64,000 nt of DNA from assembly GCA_032690845.1 (NCBI GenBank), contig CM064424.1, positions 31,668,228 to 31,732,227 of the forward strand, written 5' to 3'. The notes below the pieces were generated by a model. It was given only the letters and a program-made list of their open reading frames with translations, had not been told where the DNA came from and searched no databases. Within the stretch, counting starts at the first letter, position 1, and each line of letters begins with the position of its first letter. Source of the DNA: Eleusine coracana subsp. coracana. Its lineage: Eukaryota > Streptophyta > Magnoliopsida > Poales > Poaceae. A program made the position numbers and the translations under genes. Below, one piece after another: positions 1 through 11,300 of the stretch.

Positions 1-977
1 TACCTGAACAAGTTCTAAAAGATGATATTGCTAGAGCGGCAAAAGCTGCAAAATTGATTAAATCACCACCTGTTGCACCTGTTCAACCTGAGATCAAATT
101 GCATAACCCCATATTGCTTGCTACATGTACTGATTTTGATGAGTTACATGATGCTAATCTGCCCTGCTATGCGCTAGTTTGCTCTCGTATGCTTGTTTCA
201 TTAGATGAGGCACCTATGTTGCATATTCCTCCTGCTATTGCTAACCTTCTGCAGGACTATAAAGATGTTTTTCCTGCTGAATTGCCACCGGGTCTTCCTC
301 CTATTCATGGCATAGAACATCAGATTGATTTAATTCCAGGCGCACAGCTTCCTAATCGTGCCCCGTACCGTGCAAATCCTGAGGAGACAAAAGAAATTCA
401 GCGTCAAGTGCAAGCATTGCTTGATAAAGGTTACATTCGTGAGTCTCTCAGTCCTTGTTTGGTTCCTGTTTTGCTTGTTCCTAAGAAAGATGGTTCTTGG
501 CGTATGTGTGTAGATTGTCGTGCAATTAACAATATTACAATTCGTTATCGATATCCTATACCACGCCTTGATGATATGCTTGATGAACTTAGTGGTCCCA
601 CAATTTTCTCTAAGGTTGATTTGCGTAGTGGTTACCATCAGATAAGAATGAAATTAGGAGATGAATGGAAAATGGCTTTTAAAACTAAATTTGGCTTGTA
701 TGAATGGTTGGCTATGCCGTTTGGATTGTCTAATGCTCCCAGCACTTTTATGCGCTTAATGAATGACGTTCTTCGGCCTTTCATTGGAATATTTGTTGTT
801 GTCTATTTTGACGATATCCTTATATACAGCAAATCCATGAATGAGCATTTAGATCATTTGCGTGCTGTTTTTGATGCTTTGCGTGCTGCTCGCTTATTTG
901 GGAACATGGAAAAATGCACTTTTTTGCATGCAACGTGTTTCGTTTCTTGGCTATGTTGTTACTCCATAGGGCATTGA
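1..977 (+). pseudogene. pol: E1 pol: reverse transcriptase, broken near its end
   Basis: The frame is already open at base 3, so the ORF continues left of the window. It carries the pre-RT linker and RT palm: a SKVDLRSGYHQI block, an MPFGLSNAPSTFM block, and an intact YFDD catalytic box (bases about 806-820). After the KCTF motif a small indel near 925-935 shifts the frame, giving a spurious tail and a stop at 975-977. The correct frame continues through an amber codon at about 968, probably CAG to TAG, into the downstream ORF. The enzyme would copy genomic RNA into cDNA in the virus-like particle. As it stands the polyprotein is split by one frameshift plus one stop. Confidence 0.88.
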
Positions 978-978
978 G

Positions 979-3084
979 GTGGATAGCAGCAAGGTGGACG
1001 CCATTCAGAGTTGGCCACAACCGACGACGGTCACACAGGTTCGTAGTTTTCTTGGTCTTGCAGGCTTCTATCATCATTTTGTGCGGGATTTCAGTTCTAT
1101 TGCTGCACCATTACATGAGCTGACCAAGAAGGGTGCGCCATTTGAGTGGGGTGCACCACAGGACGATGCATTCAACACTTTAAAGGAACGGTTAACTCAC
1201 GCTCCTCTCTTACAATTGCCTAATTTTGATAAAGTGTTTGAATTGGAATTTGATGCTAGTGGAATTGGTTTGGGTGCTGTTTTGTTACAAGATCCTAAAC
1301 CCATTGCTTATTTTAGTGAGAATTTAAGTGGTGCTGCTCTTAAATATTCCACTTATGATAAAGAACTTTATGCTTTAGTAAGAACTTTGCGAACATGGCA
1401 GCATTATTTATGGCCTCGCGAATTTATTATTCATTCTGATCATGAGGCTTTGAAACATATTAGAACCCAAACTAATCTGAACCCTCGGCATGCTAAATCG
1501 GTTGAATTTATTGAATCTTTTCCATACATCATTAAACATAAAAACGGGAAGGAAAATGTGATTGCCGATGCTTTGTCTCGTCGTTATACAATGTTGTCCC
1601 AATTAGACTTTAAAATCTTTGGTTTGCAAACTTTGAAAGATCAATATGTGAATGATGCTGATTTTCATGATATTATGATGCATTGTAAGGATGGCAAACC
1701 TTGGGGGAAATTTCATATGCAGGATGGGTTCCTGCTTCGTGCTAACAAGCTGTGTATTCTAGCTAGCTCGGTTCGTCTTTTGTTGTTACAGGAGGCGCAT
1801 GGAGGTGGTCTTATGGGTCATTTTGGCGTTTTCAAGACACATGAGGTGTTGGTCGATCACTTCTTTTGGCCACGGATGCGTCGTGATGTTGAGCGCCTTG
1901 TTGCCCGCTGTACTACATGTCAAAGAGCTAAATCCCGTTTGGGTAATCATGGTTTGTATATGCCCTTACCTGTTCCCTCTTCTCCTTGGCATGATATTTT
2001 GATGGATTTTATTTTGGGATTGCCTCGTACTAAGAAGGGAAGGGACAGTATTTTTGTGGTGGTTGATCATTTCTCTAAAATGGCTCACTTTATACCTTGT
2101 CATAAAACTGATGATGCCTCCAATGTTGCTGAATTGTTCTTTAGAGAGATTGTTAGACTGCGTGGAATTCCTAAAACAATTGTCTCTGATTGTGATGCTA
2201 AGTTTCTTAGTCACTTTTGGCGTTCTCTTTGGAATAAATTAGGAACTAAGCTGCTGTTTAGTACTACTTGTCATCCTCAAACTGATGGGCAAACAGAGGT
2301 AGTAAATAGAACTTTGTCTGCTATGCTTAGAGCTGTTCTAGATAAAAATTTGAGACGTTGGGAAGATTGTTTACCTCATGTTGAATTTGCTTATAATCGT
2401 GCTACACATTCTGCCACTAAAATGTGTCCTTTTGAGGTTGTTTATGGCTATGTTCCTAGGGCGCCTATTGATTTGTTTGCTATTGATGCTGAAGATGAAC
2501 CAAATGTTGATGTTATTGCTCATATTGATCACATGAAACAATTGCATGAAGAAACACAACACAACATTGCCGTTGCTAATAAGAAGTATCAAGTTGCTGG
2601 TAGTAAAGGTAGAAAACATGTTTCTTTTGAACCTGGTGATTTGGTTTGGTTGCACTTGCGTAAAGATAGATTTCCTACTTTGCATCGTTCTAAATTGATG
2701 CCTCGTGCTGCTGGTCCTTTTAAAGTGCTAACCAAGATTAACGATAATGCTTATGTTCTTGACTTGCCCATGGAGTTTGGTGTTTCCACTAGTTTTAATG
2801 TTGCAGATTTGAGACCATATTTGGGTGAGGATGATGCGTTGCCGTCGAGGATGACTTCGCTTCAAGAAGGGGAGGATGATGAGGACGTCAACGACATACG
2901 AACAAGGACGACGGAAGACGGCGCGCCAAACCAAGTTGTCACGCCTCCACCTCTCGTCGTCACGCCTTCTCAAGTTATGGACCCATCTTCCGACGAGACG
3001 ACGACGTACAAGGGCCCAATCACTAGAGCTCGAGCCCAGAAATTGAAGATGGTTTTGATGCTAAGAAACGACGGCCCAGGATGA
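979..3084 (+). CDS. pol: E1 pol: RNase H, integrase and C-terminal tail
   Basis: An uninterrupted 701-residue frame holds the RT connection (QVRSFLGLAGFYHHFV), RNase H with its acidic residues in FDASG, YDKELYAL, SDHEALKHI and IADALSRR, then integrase. Integrase shows the zinc-binding HHCC region (HFGVFKTHEVL to CTTCQRAKS) and the DDE triad in ILMDFILG, VSDCDAKF and DGQTEVVNR. A GPY/F-like tail (KLMPRAAGPFKVL) is followed by an acidic stretch and a basic end (GPITRARAQKLK). The last 70 or so residues lie within the 3' LTR, as known for CRM elements. The true start is upstream in the broken RT frame; the ATG at 979 is only where this open stretch begins. All catalytic residues appear present, so the insertion looks fairly recent. 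Confidence 0.9.
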   Translation: MDSSKVDAIQSWPQPTTVTQVRSFLGLAGFYHHFVRDFSSIAAPLHELTKKGAPFEWGAPQDDAFNTLKERLTHAPLLQLPNFDKVFELEFDASGIGLGAVLLQDPKPIAYFSENLSGAALKYSTYDKELYALVRTLRTWQHYLWPREFIIHSDHEALKHIRTQTNLNPRHAKSVEFIESFPYIIKHKNGKENVIADALSRRYTMLSQLDFKIFGLQTLKDQYVNDADFHDIMMHCKDGKPWGKFHMQDGFLLRANKLCILASSVRLLLLQEAHGGGLMGHFGVFKTHEVLVDHFFWPRMRRDVERLVARCTTCQRAKSRLGNHGLYMPLPVPSSPWHDILMDFILGLPRTKKGRDSIFVVVDHFSKMAHFIPCHKTDDASNVAELFFREIVRLRGIPKTIVSDCDAKFLSHFWRSLWNKLGTKLLFSTTCHPQTDGQTEVVNRTLSAMLRAVLDKNLRRWEDCLPHVEFAYNRATHSATKMCPFEVVYGYVPRAPIDLFAIDAEDEPNVDVIAHIDHMKQLHEETQHNIAVANKKYQVAGSKGRKHVSFEPGDLVWLHLRKDRFPTLHRSKLMPRAAGPFKVLTKINDNAYVLDLPMEFGVSTSFNVADLRPYLGEDDALPSRMTSLQEGEDDEDVNDIRTRTTEDGAPNQVVTPPPLVVTPSQVMDPSSDETTTYKGPITRARAQKLKMVLMLRNDGPG
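2864..2876 (+). other. E1 polypurine tract
   Basis: The run AAGAAGGGGAGGA sits directly before the proposed LTR start TGATGAGG. It would prime plus-strand cDNA synthesis. It lies inside the coding frame, encoding part of LQEGEDD, consistent with a pol gene that overlaps the LTR. Confidence 0.6.
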
Positions 3085-3520
3085 CACCCGCAAAGGCCCA
3101 AGTAGCCCAAGTAGCGCGACTACCTCTCCACCGCACGCCTCTCTACTTCAGCCGGCCCTAGATGCCGCGCTCCCCCTATTTAGTCAAGGGTTGCGCCCCT
3201 TGTAATCTTTGAGTTTTGTTTTAAGATTAGCTTAGCTATTCATCTGTCTCTCGACGTGAATTCAGAACTCCACCTTCGTGCAATACATCAGATTGCTCGC
3301 CTCTAATTCTTGCTCGTTCTTTGATTGCGCGTAAGAATTGATCCTCGTGATCAGGTTGATCTTGTTTACCGCAAGGTTAATATCCTCCGGAAGTTGGTTC
3401 AGCGATTGCATTGGCGCTTCGGGCTTGCTCATCGTAGTCGGATCGTGAGGGTCGACATCCACCGAATCGAAGTTATCTACACTCGCCGAAAGATCGGGCA
3501 CTCTACACCTATCACCTGCA
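2877..3520 (+). repeat. E1 3' LTR
   Basis: The 644-bp LTR begins TGATGAGGACG after a polypurine tract and ends CACCTGCA at 3520, where element A resumes. A TATA-like CTATTTAG lies near 3175. The first part is coding for the pol tail, and the rest is U3/R/U5. The right boundary is firm because the flanking sequence matches element B. The left boundary is less certain: TGACACCC at 3082 is an alternative start, but it has no polypurine tract before it. Confidence 0.75.
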
Positions 3521-3720
3521 GCATCAGTTGACGGCTGTACAACACAAGATGGAGCTCATGGGAGAGGATCTAGAGACCCTGGCTCACGAGAACCAGGTCC
3601 TACAACAGCAGCTAGAGGCGGTCCTGGCACCACCGGCAACACCAGAGGAGGAGGAACCGGACGAGGACATGGACGAGGAGTCTGACATAGACTAGGAGGC
3701 ACTGGCCAAAGATAGGACTT
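3521..3720 (+). pseudogene. A accessory ORF1, C-terminal remnant
   Basis: This matches the coiled-coil C-terminus of B ORF1 (23846-24046): MELMGEDLETLAHENQ, then a Q/L-rich heptad stretch and an acidic tail with EEEEPDEDMDEESDID. An amber codon sits in the tail, and the N-terminal part is displaced by E1. Function unknown. The 276 bp up to ORF2 carry no gene and resemble the ORF1-ORF2 spacer of B. Confidence 0.75.
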
Positions 3721-3996
3721 AGGGGATCGTGATAGACCTGACTAGGCTGTGTAGGCAGGACAAGTTGGGTAGGTATCTTTTGTCAACCCACACGAGGTTG
3801 TGGTATTTTGGGGGATCACTGCTTGAGATGCTTTTGTAACTCGATGGCCACATATTCCAAGTTCATGTACTTAAGACTATGTTGACTTGTGTTATGTATT
3901 GATTGTACCCTTTCAGCTACTATTGTTGCAACAGATGTTCCTTAAGAATTCAGCTTGATCATACTCTTTGACTCAATCAAAGTACTTTCCTTGTAG

Positions 3997-4424
3997 ATGG
4001 CTGAAAACACCAATCAACCGCCACCGGGTTGGGAGATCACCGATGGCCTGGAGTTCACTGGGATGGTTCACCTGTTTTGGAGAGTTCTCCAGAGATTCGG
4101 ATATCCCATTCCTCCCACCTATGTTGGCAAGGAATTTCAGGAGCATGGAGTCCCCTCATGTGTCATCCATGTGGCAGTTCCCACCAACTACTCGGTTACT
4201 CCCGTATGGGAATCCTGGACCATTAGCCTCACTGGGACAAATTTGCTTTCCACTTGGAATGTTGCTGCTTTCAAGGCACTCACTTGATTCTGCGAAGACC
4301 GCAAGCATGATGTTGTTGGAACACTCGTCGCCTTGCTGCCCATCAATGATGTGATAGATTTTGAATGGATCAGGCGTGTGGATTTCATCTTTGATCCAAA
4401 CCATCGCCACCATGATCCTATGCT
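3997..4424 (+). pseudogene. A accessory ORF2, N-terminal part fused toward RT
   Basis: The start ATG follows ACTTTCCTTGTAG, a splice-acceptor-like sequence that is identical before the homologous ATG of B at 24297. The protein begins MAENTNQPPPGWEITDGL and matches B ORF2 for about 140 residues, including the GKEFQEHGVPSCVIHVAVP block. A TGA at 4285-4287 interrupts it. The same frame then reaches NHRHHDP and passes, at about 4423, straight into the RT motif LPLNEVTIKNKYPLP. A deletion therefore joined ORF2 to RT in frame. Function of ORF2 is unknown; no match to a named enzyme is visible. Confidence 0.75.
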
Positions 4425-6960
4425 GCCTCTTAATGAAGTTACCATCAAGAACAAATACCCATTACCCCGTATTGATATCCTTTTTGACCAATTGGTTGGT
4501 GCTAAGGTCTTTTCAAAGATTGACCTCCGTTCGGGCTATCATCAAATCAAGATCAGAGCCGAAGACATTTCGAAGACCGCCTTCTCTACTAGATATGGAT
4601 TATTCGAGTATCTAGTAATGTCCTTCGGATTAACAAATGCTCCAGCTCATTTCATGTACCTCATGAACTCGGTATTCATGTCAGAGCTGGACAAATTTGT
4701 GGTAGTATTCATTGAGAACATCCCCATCTATTCTAAGACCAAGGAAGAGCATGCTAAACATCTTCGCATTGTTCTTCAACACCTCCGAGATCACAAATTG
4801 TATACAAAATTCCACATGTGTGAATTTTGGTTGGACGGTGTGCCATTTCTCGGTCACATAGTCTCTACGGAAGGTATCTCGATGGTTCCTAGCAAAGTTC
4901 AAGATGTGCTAGATTGGACGCCACCGAAGATGGTTCATCAAGTATGCAGTTTCCTCGGGCTAGCCGAATATTATCGTAGGTTCATTCCAAATTTTTCTCG
5001 GCTGACCAAACCCATCACGGAGCTGCTAAAAAAGGATAAGAAATTCAATTGGAACAACAGTTGTGAAGAAGCATTTCAAGCATTGAAGAAATTATTGACC
5101 ACTGCCCCAGTATTAGCTCAACCAGACATCACCAAGCCGTTCGACGTGTATTATGATGCATCCGGGACAGGACTTGGATGTGTGCTCATGCAGGAAGGTC
5201 GTGTCATTGCCTATGCATCTCGACAGCTACGGAAGCATGAAGAGCACTATCCAACTCATGATTTGGAACTAGCTGCGGTTGTGCTTGCACTAAAAATATG
5301 GAGACATTATTTGATCGGAAACTTAGTGCACATCTACACGGATCATAAGAGCTTAAAATATATCTTTAATCAGGCTGATCTGAACATGAGATAGCGTCGG
5401 TGGCTAGAACTGATTAAAGATTATAACCTGGAGATTCATTATCATCCAGGCAAAGCCAATGTAGTCGCCGATGCGTTGAGTAGGAAGGTACACTGCAATC
5501 ACTTAGTGCTAGAATATGAGAACACTGGCGACAACGTCACTATTTCAGAACCCAGTCTTCACGTTTTGCCTGCTATAGTGATTAGCAACCTTAGTGTACA
5601 TTCTACTATTCGTGAAGAAATCATTGCTGCCCAGAAGAATGACGTTGGTACACAAGACTCCGACGGTACCCTATGGTTCAATAATCGTTTAGTAGTACCA
5701 AAGGACCTTGAATTCCGACGAAGAATTTTGGATGAGGCACATCACCCCAAATACTCTATTCACCCAGGTAGTAATAAAATGTATCAAGGTCTGAGGAAGA
5801 ATTTTTGGTGGACAAGAATGAAGCAAGAAGTGGCTCGATATGTCACAGAATGTGATACCTGTCAGAGAGTTAAGGCTGACCATTTGAAACAGGCCGGATT
5901 ACTTCAACCATTGGGTATTCCCGCCTAGAAATGGGAAGACATCAGCATGGACTTCGCATAAGCATGATTCTATTCGGGTCATTGTGGACCAACTCACCAA
6001 ATCTGCTCACTTCTTGCCGGACAACAATAGGTACAACATACGGCAATACGCAGATCTGTACATCGCAAGAATTTTGTGTCTGCATGGAGTACCCAAGACC
6101 ATCATTTTAGATCGTGGTTCGCAGTTTGTCGCTCGTTTCTAGGAACAACTACATGCGTCTTTGGGTACAGTTCTAATTCGTAGTTCTGCTTACCATCCCG
6201 CTATCGATGGACAGACAGAGTGTGTCAACCAAATTTTGGAAGATATGCTTAGGGCATGTATTTTAACACATGGTGGTAACTGGAATGAGTATCTACCCTA
6301 TGCTGAATTCTTGTATAACAACAGTTACCAGGAGAGTGTGAAAATGTCACCGTTTGAAGCACTTTATGGTCGTAGTTGTAGAACGCCATTGAACTGGTAT
6401 GAATCCGGAGATCTTGTAAAGGATGCCGAAGAGAAAGTTCATATCATTCAGGCAAATCTTAAGGCTGCCAAATGCCGTCAAGAGAAGTACGCAAACAGAC
6501 GACGTAGACCACTATATTTCAATAAGGGTGACTACGTCTATCTCTGAGTGTCACCTATGAAGGGTATCCAACGGTTTGGAGTCAAGGGAAAGTTAGCTCC
6601 CCGTTACATTTGACCATTCCAAATTCAGGAAAAATGCGGAAACGTAGCCTACAAGCTGGAGTTACCCACTAACCTATCTGGAGTTCATAATACCTTCCAT
6701 GTCTCTCAGTTGAAGCGGTGTCTTAGACCACCCATCGACAAAATCTTGGAAGAATACGACCAACTTCGACCAGTCCTCACATAATCCAAACAACCAATAA
6801 AAATCCTCAATAAAAAAGAGCGCACAACCCGTAAAAGAACCCTTAAATTCTATAAAGTTCAATGGAGTAATCACTCGGAAGATGAATCCACTTGGGAATC
6901 TGAAGAATTTCTGAGTACTCATTACCCAAAATTTTGGTCGTCATACACAGGTATACTATG
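4425..6960 (+). pseudogene. pol: A pol remnant: RT, RNase H, integrase, chromodomain
   Basis: From 4425 to 5392 the frame is open through RT palm motifs (SKIDLRSGYHQI, MSFGLTNAPAHFM) and RNase H (YDASGTGLG, HDLELAAV, YTDHKSL). The RT box normally read as FIDD is FIEN here (about 4710-4721), so both catalytic aspartates are lost. A stop at 5392-5394 precedes ADALSRK. Integrase retains its HHCC finger (HPGSNKMYQ to CDTCQRVK), but a stop at about 5926, a small deletion near 5957 and further stops at 6545 and 6612 break it. The C-terminus holds the GPY/F-like region and a chromodomain (TLKFYKVQWSNHSEDESTW, about 6840-6897). It is inactive. Confidence 0.88.
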
Positions 6961-7021
6961 ACCGCCATACTTCCCTCTAGTTTGCCTTGTTCATTACCCA
7001 AAATGTCTGGGGACGAGATTT

Positions 7022-7038
7022 CTTTAAGGAGGGAGGGC
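7022..7038 (+). other. A polypurine tract
   Basis: CTTTAAGGAGGGAGGGC lies directly before the LTR start TGTGACACCC. The same tract precedes the 3' LTR of B (29947-29961) and, inverted, that of C (12037-12052). Confidence 0.85.
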
Positions 7039-8308
7039 TGTGACACCCAGGTCTCACTTCCATTTAACAAGCACGATAAGCACAAACCTTGAACAATATA
7101 GCATGAAATGATAGAGCCAATTATTGAATTAATTCCAGGTAATTAAAAACCCTACAAATAAATTGTGAGTCAAATAAAATTTTATAATATAACATATGCC
7201 AAATATATCAACCTTCAGCAACATAATGGTCAGATGGAATTTTACAACTTTATTGAGTATTTTATCTGATTAGCAAGAACCATAATTAATTAATTAGTTA
7301 TTAAGTACCTAATTAATGCAATTTTAAATTTTAAAAGATTTTAATCAAATTTAAAAAATGGACTTCACTAGTGTGTTCTCCACTATTTATATAACCAGTC
7401 CACCAATTTTCACCATTTTTGGGATTTTCTAGCTATTTTTTTTATTTATTGGAAATACCTTTGACCAAGGACCTGTTTGCGTGAAATCTAAACCTTCAGT
7501 GGGTGCAGCACAAAATTTTCCTTCTTCCTCCTCTCATTGGGCGCAGAGCTTTCCCCCCTGCTGATGCCTCCCTCTGCCGCACGCCAGCGCCCTGTGCCTC
7601 CCGCCTCGGGACCTCACGATGCTACAGCGACGTTGACCCCCCCTCTGCCCCCTCTGCCCCTCTGCTCTCAGCCGCGTGCCTACCCAATGGCTTCCTCCCG
7701 CCTCTGCACGCCATCGCCATGGCCGACTGCGGCGACTTCAATTCCCCCCCCCCCCCCCCCTTTCTCGCTCTCGGCCCTCAACCACCCGCTAGCCTTCGCA
7801 CGGCATCAAAGCGCACCGCAAGCCGCACATGCCTCGCCCTAACTCAGTCATTGCTCTCTATTCTCTCTCATTTTCCCCTCTGCCTCTACCCTCGGCACCC
7901 TGCCATTGCCGAGCCAAGCTCAAACTCGGTTCCCGTCACTCCCACTGCCTTCCTCCCCAAACCGAGAGCACAATCGAATGCGCCTCGCTCTCATACACTT
8001 TCCCATGCCCCCGCTAACCGAATCCCCATGCGTAGTGGTTGAATTGAAGCAAAAACCAGAGAATTACCTCCCCCGTGATCACCATTGTTGCTATGAGAAA
8101 TTCCCTCTTCCTGGTGAGTCTCGACCCCTCCCTTCTATTCTCCTTCGAGCGTGACTCCCCGCTGAACACGCCTAACCTGCTTCCCATGGTTTTTCTTGCA
8201 CGAGAATGCCGACAATCTCATTTTTTTCCCCCGCCGCTGCTCTGTTCTCGGCCGACCGATGCCGCCTCCACGACGAGCTCCACCTTCTGGTTCTCCTCAA
8301 CGCCAACT
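7039..8308 (+). repeat. A 3' LTR, truncated by insertion of C
   Basis: It starts TGTGACACCC and aligns with the first 1.27 kb of B's LTR. A TATATAA box lies at 7388-7394, followed after about 110 bp by a GC- and C-rich leader (7500-8110). GTGAGT at 8114 is a strong 5' splice site shared with B. The LTR stops at 8308, where the inverted LTR of C begins (TGTGGC at 8309). Long proline/serine-rich ORFs in the leader (for example 7503-8042) are composition artefacts and are not annotated as genes. A run of Cs lies at 7746-7760. Confidence 0.85.
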
Positions 8309-11300
8309 GTGGCTCCCCTTCCCGGAGGATCGAGGTCCCAAAGGTGCTAATAGCACAGACACTTGATAATACAACATTTGTCCAAATTTAAGTTGAATAT
8401 TACATCATTAAGGTTATCAGAGTGCAACGGAATATTACAAGTTCATGAATGTTTTGAAAATAGCGGAAGCAAATAGCGTTCAGAAAACTACGAGCTCGAC
8501 GATACATCATAGTGATGATCCATGCCCAAAGAACATCACTCTAGCAGCACGCAACATCACTGCGGCGGGGAGTCGGACTCCCAGTGGGCAGTCCAACCCT
8601 CAGGGACTTGCATGTCCCAAGGCATCGCATTTACAGGCAATTCTATTTCTTCATTACCTAAAAAACACAATGGCACAAATCCTGAGTACTAATTACTCAG
8701 CAAGACTTACCCGTCAAACACCTAGACATGTAGAGGCTCTAATAGGTGGCTTGTTTAAAAGGACTCGCACTAAGCAACCTATTAGTTCTATCAAGTTTTA
8801 ATTATAAATTTAAATGGGTTGAGCCGAAATGTAACTTTAGTTGTAACAAAAGGATAATAAAACAACATATAAAGTTAATACGACATAAGAGCAATAATAA
8901 TGATGATCGTCATCATCAATAAGCAACATAATCCATTCCATGATATTAGGTGCAACTACGCGATTGGCACGGTGACCAAGTTGTACTCATTACTGTGAGG
9001 GACATCAATTGCAATCGATTTACACCAGCTGAGAAAACCCGAGATGCACGACACATACACACCAATTAAGGTCGTATATGGCAACCTTTCGCAAGAAAAG
9101 CACCTACACCTCAGCCTGGGTGTGGTGACGTCAAGTGGGCATGCCGTTCTGCCAACAGTACTTCGTGGTCTGAACCGCCCACTCCAGCAGCAGGAGGGTC
9201 AATGACCAACGCACCTTTAATGCTACATTGGTTTACTAGTGCCCATAAGCTAGCATGCATTTGGTACTGTTCAATACTTGATCAAGGGACCGACCATGGA
9301 CTGGTCTTAGGTTCGACAAGGCAGGACTACCACAGTCAACACCCATGTGTTGCTGCAAACCTACACATGCATTATCCCTGCCCGGTCATAATATAAAAAT
9401 AAACTTCTTTTAATAATTCCCGTTCCAGTGGTCAAGTTCATTCCTTAGTAATAATACTTTCTAACGAGACTAGTAATTACTAAGCACAGCATAATAGTAC
9501 CGATTCTACCAAGTTATAAAGACACTAACATAGGTCATTTGGATATCATGCAAGGTGGTTTTCAATCAACTCCTACGACCTAATGCAACAATAATTATAG
9601 ACACTAGTATTAATATAAACTAGCAAAATTTTGTAAAAAGGCGAATGTAACCCGGGGCTTGCCTGGATCGATGTTAGTGCTAGCAACTACAACTTCTTGC
9701 TCTTGAGGGTCAACGTCCTTCTGAAAGTCGTCTTCTTGCTCCTGGTTGTCGTTACCTATATGATGGAATTGAATTAATGGCATTATCGGAATACCGTTGA
9801 ATGCAATGATACGATGCATGCAAGCACATCATGTTTTAGTGTCAATTAAAATTATTATTATGTTCTCAAAACCATATGCTTCAGAGAAGTGGGGTTGTTA
9901 ATTAAGATTTTAGGTATATATATTCTTTATGCAATTAAACAAGATGAATAAGTGATATGAGCAATTAAATTAATTAATATAGTAAATTTATGTTTCTGGA
10001 CATGTGTTATTTACTGTGAATAGAGGCTTATATGAGTGATTTTTATGCTAAGTGACAAGGGCAATTTATTTATAGAATAATTACTAGAATTAATTTAAGC
10101 AAACATACTAAATAAATTCCAGAGCCTAAAATAATTCATATTTTACCAAACAAACATTTGTTGTGGTAGATAATCATGTGTTTACTAATGATGCCAGAAA
10201 TCAGCGTTAAATTTTATTCCTAGAATTTCTAGTGAATTAAATAGGATTTTGACAATTTAATGTATTATTAAAAATACATGAACAGAGACAGTGATTTATC
10301 ATTTTACTAAAATAGAGCACTGAAAGATGATGCCAACAAAATTTGTTTGGGCCTTAATGGAGCTATATTTGATTTACTATGATTTTTAGAGTGTTTTAGC
10401 ATTTTCTGTGCTTTTTCATGGTTTTTCAGAGTTATTGGGCTGCCACGTAGGCGACACATAGGCTCCACGTCAGCAATACGCAGGCTGCCAGTGGATGCCA
10501 GTGGACTCGTCGGAGCGGGGTGGCGCGCGGCCGGAGGGCTCGCCACCGGTGGCTACGCGTGAGGAAAGCTCGCCGCGGCTGCGGGAAAATAGAGCGCGTA
10601 TCACGGTGAAGGGAGAGGAGGGGTTCGTGGGGTCGGGTTCTCACCGGAAGATGGCCGTCGAAGAGAGGCGGCAGAAGAGGAAGGTTCGGCGATGTCGCGG
10701 GAACGGCTCGGAGCACCAAATCCGTCGGGGTTTTCTCCTACAGCTTCACGGCGACTCGGGGAGGCTCGACATCGCGTCAGATCGGTTCGGGACGTGCCTG
10801 AGGGTAGTGCTCGTCGTGGAGGCGGCTTCGGTTTCCGGTGGCGGAGGGGATCACACGGGGGAAATCAAAATGCCCACCACCTTGCGCAAGGAAACAAGGG
10901 GGAAAAGAGTCAGGAGGGGTCGGAAGGAGTCGCGCACACAATCGTCACGGAACAAGGGGATGAGACTCCCCCGGGATTGCCAAATTTGGCTGGCGGCAGA
11001 GGAAATCATCGGCGGTGCTTGGTTCGGGATTTCTTTGAATAGGTGGAGCTCACGCAGGGAGTTGCTTAGTGAGTGGCATGGAAATACAAAGGGTATGTGC
11101 GCGCGTGGGTTTGAGGTTCAGCTCGCGTGGGGGAAGCAGTGGAACAGCAGCAGTCGAGCTCAAGCTTCAGCTCTGTTTAACAATGGCAGAATGGGGAAAA
11201 GGAAGAGGAGAAATGGAAGAGAGGGCAGAGGGAGAAAGGGATGGGGAGTGTTTGGGGACTGGCGGGTGCATCTTCAAGTTACGTAGAGAGGAGAGGAGCA

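Larger units (their letters stand above)
1..3520 (+). mobile_element. E1: 3' half of a CRM-like Ty3/gypsy chromovirus
   Basis: This segment holds the end of pol and the 3' LTR of a gypsy element whose 5' part lies left of the window. The order RT, RNase H, integrase fixes it as Ty3/gypsy. The pol frame runs through the polypurine tract into the LTR, and the LTR starts TGATGAGGACG; both are features of the CRM chromovirus clade, from established knowledge. The element ends in CA at 3520, and the next bases (GCATCAGTTG) match the middle of accessory ORF1 in element B (near 23847), so E1 is inserted in element A. The clade assignment is an inference from motifs and is moderately secure; the gypsy call is secure. 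Confidence 0.85.
3521..8308 (+). mobile_element. A: internally deleted Tekay-type chromovirus
   Basis: A is collinear with B (18342-31461), apart from E1 inserted at its left end and one large internal deletion. The order is the ORF1 tail (3521-3720), ORF2 N-terminal part (3997-4423), RT C-terminal half, RNase H, integrase, chromodomain, polypurine tract, then a 3' LTR cut at 8308 by element C. About 2.6 kb present in B (roughly 24706-27285: ORF2 coiled coil, gag, protease, RT N-terminus) is missing. The chromodomain after integrase and the TGTGACACCC LTR start place it with Tekay/Del chromoviruses. Confidence 0.88.

Noticed and set aside
7503..8042. 179-codon proline/serine-rich ORF in A's LTR
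   Set aside because: It lies in the GC-rich leader, the matching region in B has different frames, and its composition alone explains the open frame.
10495..11286. 263-codon plus-strand ORF
   Set aside because: Antisense to the GC-rich leader of C's LTR; rich in Arg and Gly from base composition; not conserved in B.
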